From positions 4,402,001 to 4,466,000 of the forward strand of contig NZ_CP041146.1 in the NCBI RefSeq assembly GCF_006494775.1: 64,000 nucleotides of DNA, read 5' to 3'. Source of the stretch: Nocardioides humi (GTDB taxonomy: Bacteria; Actinomycetota; Actinomycetes; Propionibacteriales; Nocardioidaceae). A program made the position numbers and the translations under genes. Shown here piece after piece: positions 47,772-56,541 of this stretch. The notes under the pieces are model-generated. The model saw nothing but the letters and a program-made list of their open reading frames with translations, ran no database searches and was not told where the DNA came from. Position 1 is the stretch's first letter; each line of letters starts with the position of its first letter.

Positions 47772-48767
47772 TCAGATCTTCCTGAGCCGGACGTACTGCA
47801 CCGCGTGGTCGGCCGCCTTGCGCAGCACCAGGGTCGCGCGGGACCGGGTGGGGAGCACGTTCTGCGCGAGGTTGGGGCCGTTGATGGAGTCCCAGATCCG
47901 GCGCGCCTCGTCGACGGCGGAGTCGTGGCTCAGGGCGGCGTACTTGGCGAAGTAGGAGTTGGGGTCGCGGAAGGCCGTCTCGCGCAGCCGGAGGAACCGG
48001 TCGACGTACCACTCCCGGATGTGGTTGGTGTTGGCGTCGACGAAGATGGAGAAGTCGAAGAAGTCCGAGAGGCCCAGGCCCGTGCGGCCGTCCTCGCGGA
48101 CCCGGGCCGGCTGGAGGACGTTGAGGCCCTCGACGATGACGATGTCGGGCCGCTTGACGACGACCTTCTCGTCGGGGACGACGTCGTAGACGAGGTGGGA
48201 GTAGACCGGCGCCTCGACCTCGTCGATGCCCGACTTGATGTCGATGACGAACTTCAGCAGCCTGCGCCGGTCGTACGACTCGGGGAAGCCCTTGCGCTGG
48301 AGCAGGCCGCGCGCCTCGAGCTCGGCGTTGGGGTAGAGGAAGCCGTCGGTCGTCACGAGGGCGACGTTGGGGTGCTCGGGCCAGCGGGCCAGCATCTGCT
48401 GCAGCACGCGCGCGGCGGTCGACTTGCCGACCGCGACCGAGCCGGCCAGGCCGATCACGAACGGCGTGCGCGGGGGCGTGGCCCGGTGCAGGAACTGCTC
48501 CTGCTCGTGGTGCAGCCGGGTCGCGGCGTTGACCCGCAGCGACAGCAGCCGCGAGAGCGGGAGGTAGACGTCGCGGATCTCGTCGAGGTCGAGCGAGTCG
48601 CCGATGCCGCGCAGCCGGACCACCTCGTCGCTGGTCAGCGGACTGCCCTGCTGGTGCCACTCGGCGGCCAGGTTCGCCCAGGTCGCGCGGTCCAGCTCGA
48701 CGTACGGCGACGCCTCCCGCGGCGAGTCCTCGCCGTGGTGGGTCGCCGCCGGGCTGCCCGTCGTCAT
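47772..48767 (-). CDS. coaA: Pantothenate kinase, type I (CoaA)
   Basis: 331 residues. Walker [52 protein letters not shown] cut as [13 protein letters not shown], and [11 protein letters not shown] are diagnostic of CoaA. First committed step of CoA synthesis. ATG 48767 ([13 protein letters not shown]); longer in-frame readings add non-conserved residues. Divergent from glmS over 82 bp. Confidence 0.95.
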   Translation of the reverse strand: MTTGSPAATHHGEDSPREASPYVELDRATWANLAAEWHQQGSPLTSDEVVRLRGIGDSLDLDEIRDVYLPLSRLLSLRVNAATRLHHEQEQFLHRATPPRTPFVIGLAGSVAVGKSTAARVLQQMLARWPEHPNVALVTTDGFLYPNAELEARGLLQRKGFPESYDRRRLLKFVIDIKSGIDEVEAPVYSHLVYDVVPDEKVVVKRPDIVIVEGLNVLQPARVREDGRTGLGLSDFFDFSIFVDANTNHIREWYVDRFLRLRETAFRDPNSYFAKYAALSHDSAVDEARRIWDSINGPNLAQNVLPTRSRATLVLRKAADHAVQYVRLRKI

Positions 48768-48835
48768 GGCGCCGATTGTTCCAGTCGCGGTCGGCGGGGG
48801 CTCAGGCGCGTCCCCGATCCGGACGGGGCACGCCG

Positions 48836-48841
48836 TAGACT
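48836..48841 (+). promoter_or_regulatory. Leaderless -10 box of glmS
   Basis: TAGACT, 8 nt before ATG 48850. Confidence 0.5.
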
Positions 48842-48849
48842 CGGCACTC

Positions 48850-50693
48850 ATGTGCGGGATCGTCGGATACGTCGGGTCACGGTCGGCCCAGGACATCGTC
48901 GTCGACGGTCTCCGCAGGCTCGAGTACCGCGGCTACGACTCCGCGGGGTGGCCGTCGTCTGCGACGGAGTGCTGGCGGTGGAGAAGCGGGCGGGCAAGCT
49001 CGCCAACCTGGAGAAGGTGCTCGGCGACGCGCCGATGCCCGCCGCCGAGGTCGGGATCGGGCACACCCGCTGGGCGACCCACGGCCCGCCGAACGACGTC
49101 AACGCCCACCCCCACACCGGCGCCGCGCGCCGGGTGGCGCTGGTGCACAACGGCATCATCGAGAACTTCCTCGACCTGCGCGCGCGGCTCGAGGCCGACG
49201 ACCACGAGCTGCTCTCGGACACCGACACCGAGATCGTCGCCAAGCTGCTCGAGCTGCAGGTCCAGTCCGGCGAGGACCTGACCACCGCGATGCAGCGGGT
49301 CTGCCAGAAGCTCGACGGCGCGTTCACCCTGGTCGCGATCGACGCCGAGGAGCCCGGCAAGGTGGTCGCCGCCCGCCGCAACTCCCCGCTCGTCGTCGGC
49401 CTCGGGGAGGGCGAGAACTTCCTCGGCTCCGACGTCGCCGCCTTCATCGAGCACACCCGCGAGGCGCTGGAGCTCGGGCAGGACCAGATCGTGGTGATGA
49501 CCCGCGACGCGGTCGAGGTCACCGACTTCTGGGGCGCGCCCGTCGAGGCGCGGCGCTTCCACGTCGACTGGGACCTGTCCTCGGCGGAGAAGGACGGCCA
49601 CGACTGGTTCATGCGCAAGGAGATCTTCGAGCAGCCCCGTGCGGTGGCCGACTCGCTGATCGGGCGCCGTACGCCGGCGGGGCAGCTGCAGCTCGACGAG
49701 ATGCGCCTCGCCGACGAGGAGCTCCGCGACGTCGACAAGATCATCATCATCGCGTGCGGAACGTCGTTCTACGCCGGCATGGTCGCGAAGTACGCCATCG
49801 AGCACTGGACCCGCACGCCGGTCGAGGTCGAGCTCGCCTCCGAGTTCCGCTACCGCGACCCGATCATCGACGCGACCACCCTGATCGTCGCGATCAGCCA
49901 GTCCGGCGAGACCGCCGACACCCTGCAGGCGATCCGGCACGCCCGCTCCCAGCGGGCGAAGGTCCTCGCCATCTGCAACACCAACGGCTCCTCGATCCCG
50001 CGCGAGTCCGACGCGGTGATCTACACCCACGCCGGCCCGGAGATCGGGGTCGCCTCCACCAAGGGCTTCCTCACCCAGCTGGTCGCCTGCTACCTCCTCG
50101 CCCTCTACATCGCGCAGGTGAAGGGCACCCGGTTCGGCGACGAGATCGACGAGATCATGCGCCACCTCGAGGCGATGCCCGACCACATCGAGACCGTGCT
50201 CGCCGGCGCGGACGCGGTCTACGCGCTGGCGGCCGACCACGCCGGGACCCGCTCGGTGCTCTTCCTCGGCCGCCACGCGGGCTACCCGGTCGCGCTCGAG
50301 GGCGCGCTCAAGCTCAAGGAGCTGGCCTACCTCCACGCCGAGGGATTCGCCGCCGGCGAGCTCAAGCACGGCCCGATCGCGCTGGTCGAGGACGGCCTGC
50401 CGGTGCTCTGCGTCGTCCCGCCCCGGGGCCGCGACCACCTGCACGGCAAGATGCTCAGCGGCATCCAGGAGGTCCGCGCCCGCGGCGCCCGGACGATCTG
50501 CCTGGCCGAGGAGGGCGACGCCTCGATCGAGCCGTACGCCGACGCGCTGGTGCGGCTGCCGCAGGTGCCCGTGCTGCTCCAGCCGCTGGTCGCGATCGTG
50601 CCGCTCCAGCTGTTCGCCTGCGAGCTGGCCACGGTGCTCGGCCACGACGTCGACCAGCCCCGCAACCTCGCCAAGTCCGTCACCGTCGAGTAG
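48850..50693 (+). CDS. glmS: Glucosamine-6-phosphate synthase, frameshifted
   Basis: 614 residues after restoring one base at the run 48945-48948 (DSAGW becomes [17 protein letters not shown]). Glutaminase domain with the N-terminal Cys (MCGIVGYVG) and [11 protein letters not shown]; two SIS domains with [15 protein letters not shown] and [13 protein letters not shown]. First enzyme of UDP-GlcNAc synthesis. An essential gene carrying a single missing base is the best evidence that the break is a sequencing error. 7 bp before acpS. Confidence 0.95.
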
Positions 50694-50700
50694 GCCCGTC

Positions 50701-51054
50701 ATGCCCGTCATCGGCGTCGGCATCGACGTCTGCGAGATCGACCGGTTCGAGGAGTCGTGCCGCCGTACTCCCGCGCTGGTGACCAAGCTGTTCACCGAGG
50801 CCGAGCGCGGCCTGCACATCCGCTCCCTGGCCGCGCGGTTCGCGGCCAAGGAGGCCCTCGCCAAGGCGCTCGGCGCGCCCCGGGGCATGTCGTGGCACGA
50901 CGCCGAGGTCGTCTCCGAGAACTCCGGCCGCCCGCGGTTCGTGCTGCGCGGCACCGTGCTCGCCGAGGCGGACCGCCAGGGCGTCGGATCGGTCCATCTC
51001 TCGCTGACCCACGACGGCGGCATCGCGTCCGCTGTCGTCGTCCTGGAAAGCTGA
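50701..51054 (+). CDS. acpS: Holo-ACP synthase
   Basis: 117 residues. [13 protein letters not shown] (metal Asp) and [13 protein letters not shown] (Glu/Lys) are the AcpS signatures; C-terminal [16 protein letters not shown]. Loads phosphopantetheine onto acyl-carrier protein. ATG 50701 right after glmS. Confidence 0.95.
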   Translation: MPVIGVGIDVCEIDRFEESCRRTPALVTKLFTEAERGLHIRSLAARFAAKEALAKALGAPRGMSWHDAEVVSENSGRPRFVLRGTVLAEADRQGVGSVHLSLTHDGGIASAVVVLES

Positions 51055-51055
51055 T

Positions 51056-51078
51056 TCCTACCAGAGTAGGATTTCGGT
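51056..51078 (+). promoter_or_regulatory. Toxin-antitoxin promoter with overlapping operator
   Basis: Inverted repeat TCCTAC-CAGA-GTAGGA (51056-51071) overlaps a TAGGAT -10 box (51067-51072), 6 nt before ATG 51079. Occlusion of a leaderless promoter by antitoxin dimers is the expected autoregulation. Confidence 0.6.
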
Positions 51079-51321
51079 ATGAAACTCAGTGTGAGTCTTG
51101 CCGCCGACGATGTGGCGCTCATCGACGAGATCGCGCGTCGAGATGGGCTCCCCTCGCGATCCGCCGTGGTCCAACGCGCGCTTCGTCAGCTGCGCATCGT
51201 CGCCCTCGAGGACGACTACGCGCAGGCGTGGCAGGAGTGGGAGGAGTCCGGGGACGCCGCCGACTGGGACGCGTTGGCCGGTGACGGTCTCGACGGGACG
51301 GCGCCGCGTGCTGCGGGGTGA
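51079..51321 (+). CDS. Ribbon-helix-helix antitoxin (MazE-like)
   Basis: 80 residues. RHH N-terminus [20 protein letters not shown], then [17 protein letters not shown]; acidic tail with Trp residues ([17 protein letters not shown]) that would wrap the toxin. Overlaps the toxin start by 14 bp, as TA pairs do. Confidence 0.85.
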   Translation: MKLSVSLAADDVALIDEIARRDGLPSRSAVVQRALRQLRIVALEDDYAQAWQEWEESGDAADWDALAGDGLDGTAPRAAG

Positions 51322-51655
51322 GGTCCGACTGGTCGACCTGGATCCGACGCGCGGCAGCGAGGCGAGCAAGCGTCGTCCGGCGGTGATCGTCAGCAACGAC
51401 CGGGCGAACACGACCGCGGCTCGGCTCGGGCGCGGCGTCGTCACCGTCGTACCGGTGACGAGCAACGTGAGCCGGGTCCTTCCCTTCCAGACGCTGCTCC
51501 CCGCCGACGAGACCGGCTTGCGGCTCGACTCGAAGGCGCAGGCCGAGCAGGTCCGGTCCGTCGCCGTCGAACGGCTCGGACCTGTACTCGGCCGACTCCC
51601 GTCACGCCTCGTCGACGAGCTCGACGAGGCGCTCCGATTGCACCTCCAGCTGTGA
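51308..51655 (+). CDS. MazF/PemK-type toxin (mRNA endoribonuclease)
   Basis: 115 residues. [42 protein letters not shown] (Thr/Ser site) and [15 protein letters not shown] are the MazF core. GTG start at 51308 within the antitoxin 3' end. Located between acpS and nnr, otherwise adjacent housekeeping genes. Confidence 0.88.
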   Translation: MLRGEVRLVDLDPTRGSEASKRRPAVIVSNDRANTTAARLGRGVVTVVPVTSNVSRVLPFQTLLPADETGLRLDSKAQAEQVRSVAVERLGPVLGRLPSRLVDELDEALRLHLQL

Positions 51656-53031
51656 TCCGCGCCCACACGACTCCGCAGGTCCGCGCCGCCGAGGCGGACC
51701 TGCTGGCCCGGCTGCCCGAGGGGGCGCTGATGCAGCGCGCCGCCACCGGCCTGGGGTACGCCGTGCTCGACCTCCTCGGCGCCGCCTACGGGCGCCGGGT
51801 GCTGCTGCTCGTGGGCTCGGGCGACAACGGCGGCGACGCGCTCTACGCCGGCGCGCTGCTCGCCCGCCGCGGCGCGCAGGTGGAGGCGTGGCTGCTGTCC
51901 TCCTCGGCGCACGAGGGCGGTGTCGCGGCGCTCCGCGCCGCCGGGGGCCGGATCGGTGCCGTGCGGCCGGCCGAGTTCGACGTCGTGGTCGACGGGATCG
52001 TCGGCATCGGCGGTCGCGGGCGGCTGCGTCCCGGGGCGGTGGCCGCGCTCGAGGCCGTCGCGGGTGTCCCGGTCGTCGCGGTCGACACCCCCTCCGGCGT
52101 CGACGTCGACACCGGCGAGGTCGACGGCCCCCACGTCACCGCCGACGTCACCGTCACCTTCGGCACCCACAAGACCTGCCATCTCGTCGACCCGGCCGCC
52201 CAGGCCTGCGGCGCCGTCCACCTCGTCGACATCGGCCTCGACCTGCCGGAGGCGCCGGTCGAGGCGCTCCAGGCCGCCGACGTCGCGGCGCTCGTCCCGC
52301 GGCCCCACCTCGACGACCACAAGTACACCCGCGGCGTCGTCGGCGTCCGGGCCGGCTCGGCCGCCTACCCCGGCGCGGCGCTGCTCAGCGTCGCCGGCGC
52401 CGCGTGCGGACTCGCCGGGATGGTCCGGTACGACGGCGACCCGGCCGCGCTCGACCTGGTCCGCGCCGCGCACCCGGAGGTGGTCGGCCCCGGCCGGGTG
52501 CAGGCGTGGGTCGTCGGCTCCGGCAGCGACACGGGGGCCGAGGACGCCGTCCACCGCTCGGTGGCCGACGGCGTCCCGCTCGTCGTCGACGCCGACGCGC
52601 TCGCCTTCGCCGCCCTCGCCCGCGGCCGCCCCGCCGTGCTCACCCCGCACGCCGGCGAGCTGGCCCGGATGCTCGACGTCGACCGCGCCGAGGTCGAGGC
52701 GCGGTGGCTGGAGCACGCCCGCCTCGCCGCCCGCAGGTACGACGCCGTGGTGCTCCTCAAGGGCCGCCACACCGTCGTCGCGCGACCGGACGGGCGGGTC
52801 CGGGTCACGACGACCGGCACCCCGTGGCTGGCCACCGCGGGCGCCGGCGACGTCCTCGGCGGGCTGATCGGCTCCCTGCTCGCCGCCGGGCTGGACCCCT
52901 TCGCCGCCGCCTCCGTCGGCTCGTGGCTGCACGGCGCCGCCGCCACCCTGGCCTCCCGGCACGGACCCATCGTCGCGAGCGACGTCGCGGCCGCCGTACC
53001 GGCCCTGGTCGCCACCCTGCCCACCCCCTGA
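51652..53031 (+). CDS. nnr: NAD(P)HX epimerase/dehydratase (Nnr)
   Basis: 459 residues, two domains. YjeF-N epimerase (about 1-200): LLVGSGDNGGDALYAGALLA, VDTPSGVDVDTGEVDGPHV. Carbohydrate-kinase-like dehydratase (about 215-455): YTRGVVGVRAGSAAYPGAAL, PLVVDADALAF, LTPHAGELARML, TAGAGDVLGGLIGSLLAAG. Repairs damaged NAD(P)H. GTG or ATG reading starts [20 protein letters not shown]-like overlap with the toxin gene. Confidence 0.94.
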   Translation: MIRAHTTPQVRAAEADLLARLPEGALMQRAATGLGYAVLDLLGAAYGRRVLLLVGSGDNGGDALYAGALLARRGAQVEAWLLSSSAHEGGVAALRAAGGRIGAVRPAEFDVVVDGIVGIGGRGRLRPGAVAALEAVAGVPVVAVDTPSGVDVDTGEVDGPHVTADVTVTFGTHKTCHLVDPAAQACGAVHLVDIGLDLPEAPVEALQAADVAALVPRPHLDDHKYTRGVVGVRAGSAAYPGAALLSVAGAACGLAGMVRYDGDPAALDLVRAAHPEVVGPGRVQAWVVGSGSDTGAEDAVHRSVADGVPLVVDADALAFAALARGRPAVLTPHAGELARMLDVDRAEVEARWLEHARLAARRYDAVVLLKGRHTVVARPDGRVRVTTTGTPWLATAGAGDVLGGLIGSLLAAGLDPFAAASVGSWLHGAAATLASRHGPIVASDVAAAVPALVATLPTP

Positions 53032-53044
53032 TGGGACGATAGAG

Positions 53045-53212
53045 CCATGGGCGCGACTCCTTACCCACCGCCTGCTGCGCGACGTCTCGCATCCGATCTG
53101 GCGGCGGCGGCGTCGCTCGACGTGCGATCCAGCATGCCGTCGCTCCGCCGTCTTGCCAGATCGGCGCGAGACGCCGCTCGCGACGGCGCTGAGTAAGGAG
53201 TCCCGCCCATGG
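53045..53212. promoter_or_regulatory. 168-bp imperfect inverted repeat masking the alr SD and start codon
   Basis: Arms CCATGGGCGCGACTCCTTAC (53045-53064) and GTAAGGAGTCCCGCCCATGG (53193-53212), one mismatch. Inner blocks also pair: CGTCTCGC (53083-53090) with GCGAGACG (53166-53173), and CCGATCTGGC (53093-53102) with GCCAGATCGG (53155-53164). The right arm contains AAGGAG and the alr ATG, so folded mRNA would hide both. May be a translation switch or a MITE; no T-tract and no target-site duplication beyond CAT. Confidence 0.6.
53047..53196 (+). CDS. Putative 49-residue leader ORF before alr
   Basis: ATG 53047 sits in the left arm of the inverted repeat and TAA 53194-53196 sits in the alr SD. 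It encodes GATPYPPPAARRLASDLAAA ending RSARDAARDGAE. Its translation would unwind the fold and free the alr start, an attenuator-like layout. The reverse strand of the repeat encodes a similar GGTPYSAPSRAA start because of the symmetry, so coding status is uncertain. Confidence 0.35.
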   Translation: MGATPYPPPAARRLASDLAAAASLDVRSSMPSLRRLARSARDAARDGAE

Positions 53213-54389
53213 ACCGCCCGCCCCTCGGCCCCGCCGAGATCGTCGTCGACCTGGCGGCGATCCGGGCCAACGCGCGGCTGCTGCGCGCGACGGCGGGCGT
53301 GCCGCTGATCGCGGTGGTCAAGGCCGACGGGTACGGCCACGGCATGGTCGAGAGTGCTCGGGCCGCGCAGGCGGGAGGCGCCGCGTGGCTCGCCACGGCG
53401 ACGGTGGGGGAGGCCCTCGCGCTGCGCGCGGCCGGCGTGTCAGGGCCCTTGCTGTGTTGGATCAGAGGCAACGGCGACGGGCCGGACAGCGACCTCGCCG
53501 CGGCGGTCGAGGCCGGCGTCGACGTGAGCGTCTACTCCGACGAGGACCTCGACGCGGTCGCCGCCGCCGTCCACGGCCGCAGCGAGGCGAGCGAGCCCGC
53601 CCGGATCCAGATCAAGGTCGACACCGGGCTGTCCCGGGGCGGGGCGCCCCGCGCCGCCTGGGACGACCTGTTCGCGTGGGCCCGGCAGGGGGAGAAGGCC
53701 GGCCTGTGGCGGGTGACCGGGATCTGGTCCCACTTCGCGTGCGCCGACGAGCCGGACCACCCCGCCAACCACCGCCAGGAGCAGGCCTTCCGCGACGCCC
53801 TCGCCCTCGCCGGCGAGCACGGCCTCCGGCCCGAGCTGCGCCACCTGGCCAACTCGGCAGCCGCGCTCCTGCGGCCGTCGTCCCGCTTCGACGCGGTCCG
53901 CTGCGGCATCGCGCTCTACGGCCTCGACCCCGCGCCCGGCCAGGCCACCGACATCGGCCTGGTGCCCGCGATGACCGTCCGCGCCCCCTGCTCATGGTCA
54001 AGGAGCTCGCACCCGGCGACGCCGTCTCGTACGGTCACCGCTGGGTCGCCGAGCAGCCGACCACGGTCGGCCTGGTCCCCGTGGGGTACGGCGACGGCAT
54101 CCCGCGCCACGCCACCCGGCCCGGCGCGCCCGACGCCGCCGCGACCGTCGCCATCGACGGCAAGCGCCGCCCGATCCGCGGCACCGTGTGCATGGACCAG
54201 GTCGTCGTCGACCTCGGCGGCGACCGCCCGCCGCTCGGCAGCGAGGTCGTCGTGTTCGGCCCGCCGGGTGCGGGCGGCCCGACCGCCCAGGACTGGGCCG
54301 AGGCGTGCGGGACCATCAACTACGAGATCGTCACCAGGATCGGGGGCCGGATGACCCGCCGCCACGTCGACAGCGAGGCCGAGCGATGA
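53209..54389 (+). CDS. alr: Alanine racemase, frameshifted
   Basis: 393 residues after restoring one base at the run 53984-53988 (TVRAP-LLMVKELAPGDAVSYG). PLP Lys38 in AVVKADGYGHG, substrate-site HLANSAAALL, and C-terminal Tyr in VPVGYGDGIPRHA. Supplies D-Ala for peptidoglycan. ATG 53209 has AAGGAG 8 nt upstream, inside the inverted repeat. Stop overlaps the next start (ATGA). Confidence 0.94.
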
Positions 54390-55459
54390 GCCGCCGGAGC
54401 CGGGTCGTCGGATCGCTGGCGGGGGCGCTCGGCGTCGCCGCCGCCGGTACGGCGGCCGTCGGGATCCTGCGCCAGCAGCGGGCGATCAGCCGCCGCGCCG
54501 GCGAGGAGATCCCGTTCGGGACGCTCCGCTCCCCGGCGGTGACGGTCGTCGCCGACGACGGCCTGCCGCTCCACGTCGAGGTCGACGAGATCGAGCGGCC
54601 GTCGCGGCGCACCAAGGGCCACCCACCGCCCGTCACCGTCGTCTTCGTCCACGGCTTCTGCCTCAACCTCGACTGCTGGCACTTCCAGCGCGCGGCCTAC
54701 CGCGGCCTGGTCCGCGCCGTCTACTACGACCAGCGCTCCCACGGCCGCTCCGGCGACTCCGACCGCGCCCACTCCAATATCGACCAGCTGGGCCGCGACC
54801 TGCGCACCGTCCTCGACGCGGTCGTCCCCGACGGTCCGGTCGTGCTGGTCGGGCACTCGATGGGCGGCATGTCCATCGTCGCGTTCGCCGAGCAGTACCC
54901 GGAGCTGATCGGCGAGCGCGTCGTCGGGGTCGGCCTGATCTCCACGACCGCCGGCGGCTTCGACCCGACCCGGATCCTGCTCCCGATGGTCCCCGCCCGG
55001 CTCGCCGGCCCGGTCGCCAAGGGCGTCGTCCGCACGCTGCACCGCGGCTCCCGCGCGGTCGACTCGGTGCGCCGCGCGGGGAAGTCGGTCGCGACCGTCG
55101 CCACCGACCGGTTCGCCTTCGGCGGCGACGTCCCGCGCGGGTACGTCGAGTTCGTCGACCAGATGCTCGCCGCCACGCCGTTCGAGGTGCTCGCCGACTT
55201 CTTCCCGCACTTCTCCGGGCTCGACAAGTTCGACTTCGTCGAGGTCCTCGGCCGGGTCCCCACCTCGGTCGTCTGCGGCACCGCCGACCGGCTGACCTCG
55301 ATCGGGCACTCCCGCAAGCTGCAGTCCCGGATCCCCGGGTCGCGGCTGCTGGAGTGCGAGGGCGCCGGGCACATGGTGATCATGGAGCGCCACGAGCTGG
55401 TCAACGCCGAGCTCGACCAGCTCATCACCGCGGCCTCGGCGAGGGCAGCGGCCCGATGA
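54386..55459 (+). CDS. Alpha/beta hydrolase, N-terminally anchored
   Basis: 357 residues. An N-terminal hydrophobic segment (VVGSLAGALGVAAAGTAAVG) may anchor it; then FVHGFCLNLDCWHF (oxyanion), nucleophile GHSMGGMSI, VCGTADRLTS (Asp) and EGAGHMVIMER (His). It sits between alr and tsaE in many actinobacteria (recollection). Substrate unknown. Confidence 0.87.
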   Translation: MSRRSRVVGSLAGALGVAAAGTAAVGILRQQRAISRRAGEEIPFGTLRSPAVTVVADDGLPLHVEVDEIERPSRRTKGHPPPVTVVFVHGFCLNLDCWHFQRAAYRGLVRAVYYDQRSHGRSGDSDRAHSNIDQLGRDLRTVLDAVVPDGPVVLVGHSMGGMSIVAFAEQYPELIGERVVGVGLISTTAGGFDPTRILLPMVPARLAGPVAKGVVRTLHRGSRAVDSVRRAGKSVATVATDRFAFGGDVPRGYVEFVDQMLAATPFEVLADFFPHFSGLDKFDFVEVLGRVPTSVVCGTADRLTSIGHSRKLQSRIPGSRLLECEGAGHMVIMERHELVNAELDQLITAASARAAAR

Positions 55460-56391
55460 CGACCGAGATCAGGCGCGTCGGTCCCGAGGCCGCCGCGGAG
55501 GTGCTGGCCGTGGTCCGGGCCGCGTTCGCCGACCGGCCGGCCCTCGACCCGCCCGCCGACGCCCTGGGGGAGACCGAGGAGTCCATCGCCGCGATGCTCG
55601 TGCCCGGCGGCGGCCTGCTGGTGCTCGACGACGGCGTCGCCGTGGGCGCCGTGGTCCTCGATCCGGTCGGCGACCCGGTCGAGGCCGTCTACCTGCGCCG
55701 GTTCGGCATCGCCCCCGCCGCCCAGGGCCGCGGCCTGGCGCACGACCTGGTGCGGGCCGGACTGGCGGAGGCCGACCGCGCGGGCGCCCGCCGGGTGGTC
55801 ATCCTGGCCCGCGAGGAGCTGCCCCGCACCGCCGGGTTCTGGCGCGACATGGGCTTCACCGAGACCGCTAGGCACGCGCCGTACGTCGAGATGGCGCGCC
55901 CCGCCCCCGTCACCGTCGACGTGCCCAGCGCCGACGCCATGCGCGACCTCGGCCGCCGCCTCGCCGGCCACCTGGCCGGCGGCGACGTGCTCGTCCTCAG
56001 CGGCGAGCTGGGCGCCGGCAAGACCACCTTCACGCAGGGGCTCGGCGAGGGTCTCGGCGTCCGCGGCGGCGTCACCTCGCCGACCTTCGTCATCTCCCGC
56101 GTGCACCCCCCGCTCGGCGACGGGCCCGCCCTGGTCCACGTCGACGCCTACCGGATCGGCGGCCGCGCCGAGCTCGACGACCTCGACCTCGACACCGACC
56201 TCGACGAGGCCGTGACCGTCGTCGAGTGGGGCACCGGCCTCGCCGAGGGCCTCTCCGACGCCCGGCTCGAGGTCCGGATCGCCCGCGCGACGGCACGCAC
56301 CGACGTCGACCCCGAGGCCGACCCGCGCGTGGTCGAGATCGACGCGATCGGCGCCCGCTGGCTCGGGGTGGACCTCCGCCCGATCGGCTGA
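55456..56391 (+). CDS. tsaE: GNAT acetyltransferase fused to TsaE
   Basis: 311 residues, two domains. GNAT about 1-150 (YLRRFGIAPAAQGRGLAHDL with the acetyl-CoA loop). TsaE about 155-305 with Walker A GELGAGKTTFTQGL, TSPTFVISRVHPP and HVDAYRIGG, ending VVEWGTGLAEGL. TsaE is the ATPase of the t6A37 tRNA modification complex. ATG overlaps the hydrolase stop (ATGA). Confidence 0.9.
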   Translation: MTTEIRRVGPEAAAEVLAVVRAAFADRPALDPPADALGETEESIAAMLVPGGGLLVLDDGVAVGAVVLDPVGDPVEAVYLRRFGIAPAAQGRGLAHDLVRAGLAEADRAGARRVVILAREELPRTAGFWRDMGFTETARHAPYVEMARPAPVTVDVPSADAMRDLGRRLAGHLAGGDVLVLSGELGAGKTTFTQGLGEGLGVRGGVTSPTFVISRVHPPLGDGPALVHVDAYRIGGRAELDDLDLDTDLDEAVTVVEWGTGLAEGLSDARLEVRIARATARTDVDPEADPRVVEIDAIGARWLGVDLRPIG

Positions 56392-56419
56392 CCCCGACGG
56401 GACTTTCGTCCCGGCGGGG
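56392..56419 (+). terminator. Terminator hairpin after tsaE
   Basis: CCCCG-A-CGGGAC, loop TTTC, GTCCCG-G-CGGGG; one mismatch in 12 bp, directly after the stop. Confidence 0.7.
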
Positions 56420-56499
56420 TGCGGGATTCCGTCCTTGGGGCGATGGCCCGGACGGGGTGGTCGAATCTGTCCGTACACCCGTGCCGCAGCACCTCCTCC

Positions 56500-56525
56500 G
56501 ATTCGTACGTTCATGACGACGAATC
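56500..56525. promoter_or_regulatory. Inverted repeat before the GH16 gene
   Basis: GATTCGT-N12-ACGAATC, 17 bp upstream of the GH16 start; operator or part of the promoter. The gap 56420-56541 also holds GGGGAGGAAAA, the SD. Confidence 0.4.
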
Positions 56526-56541
56526 ATGGGGAGGAAAAACG

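Noticed and set aside
48940..48950. Programmed frameshifting in glmS or fliG
   Set aside because: No slippery heptamer plus pseudoknot; the same defect recurs at eight unrelated G/C runs, which fits sequencing error better.
53061..53471. Minus-strand ORF (136 codons) starting GGTPYSAPS inside alr
   Set aside because: Arises from the symmetry of the inverted repeat and runs antisense to alr; no independent coding support.
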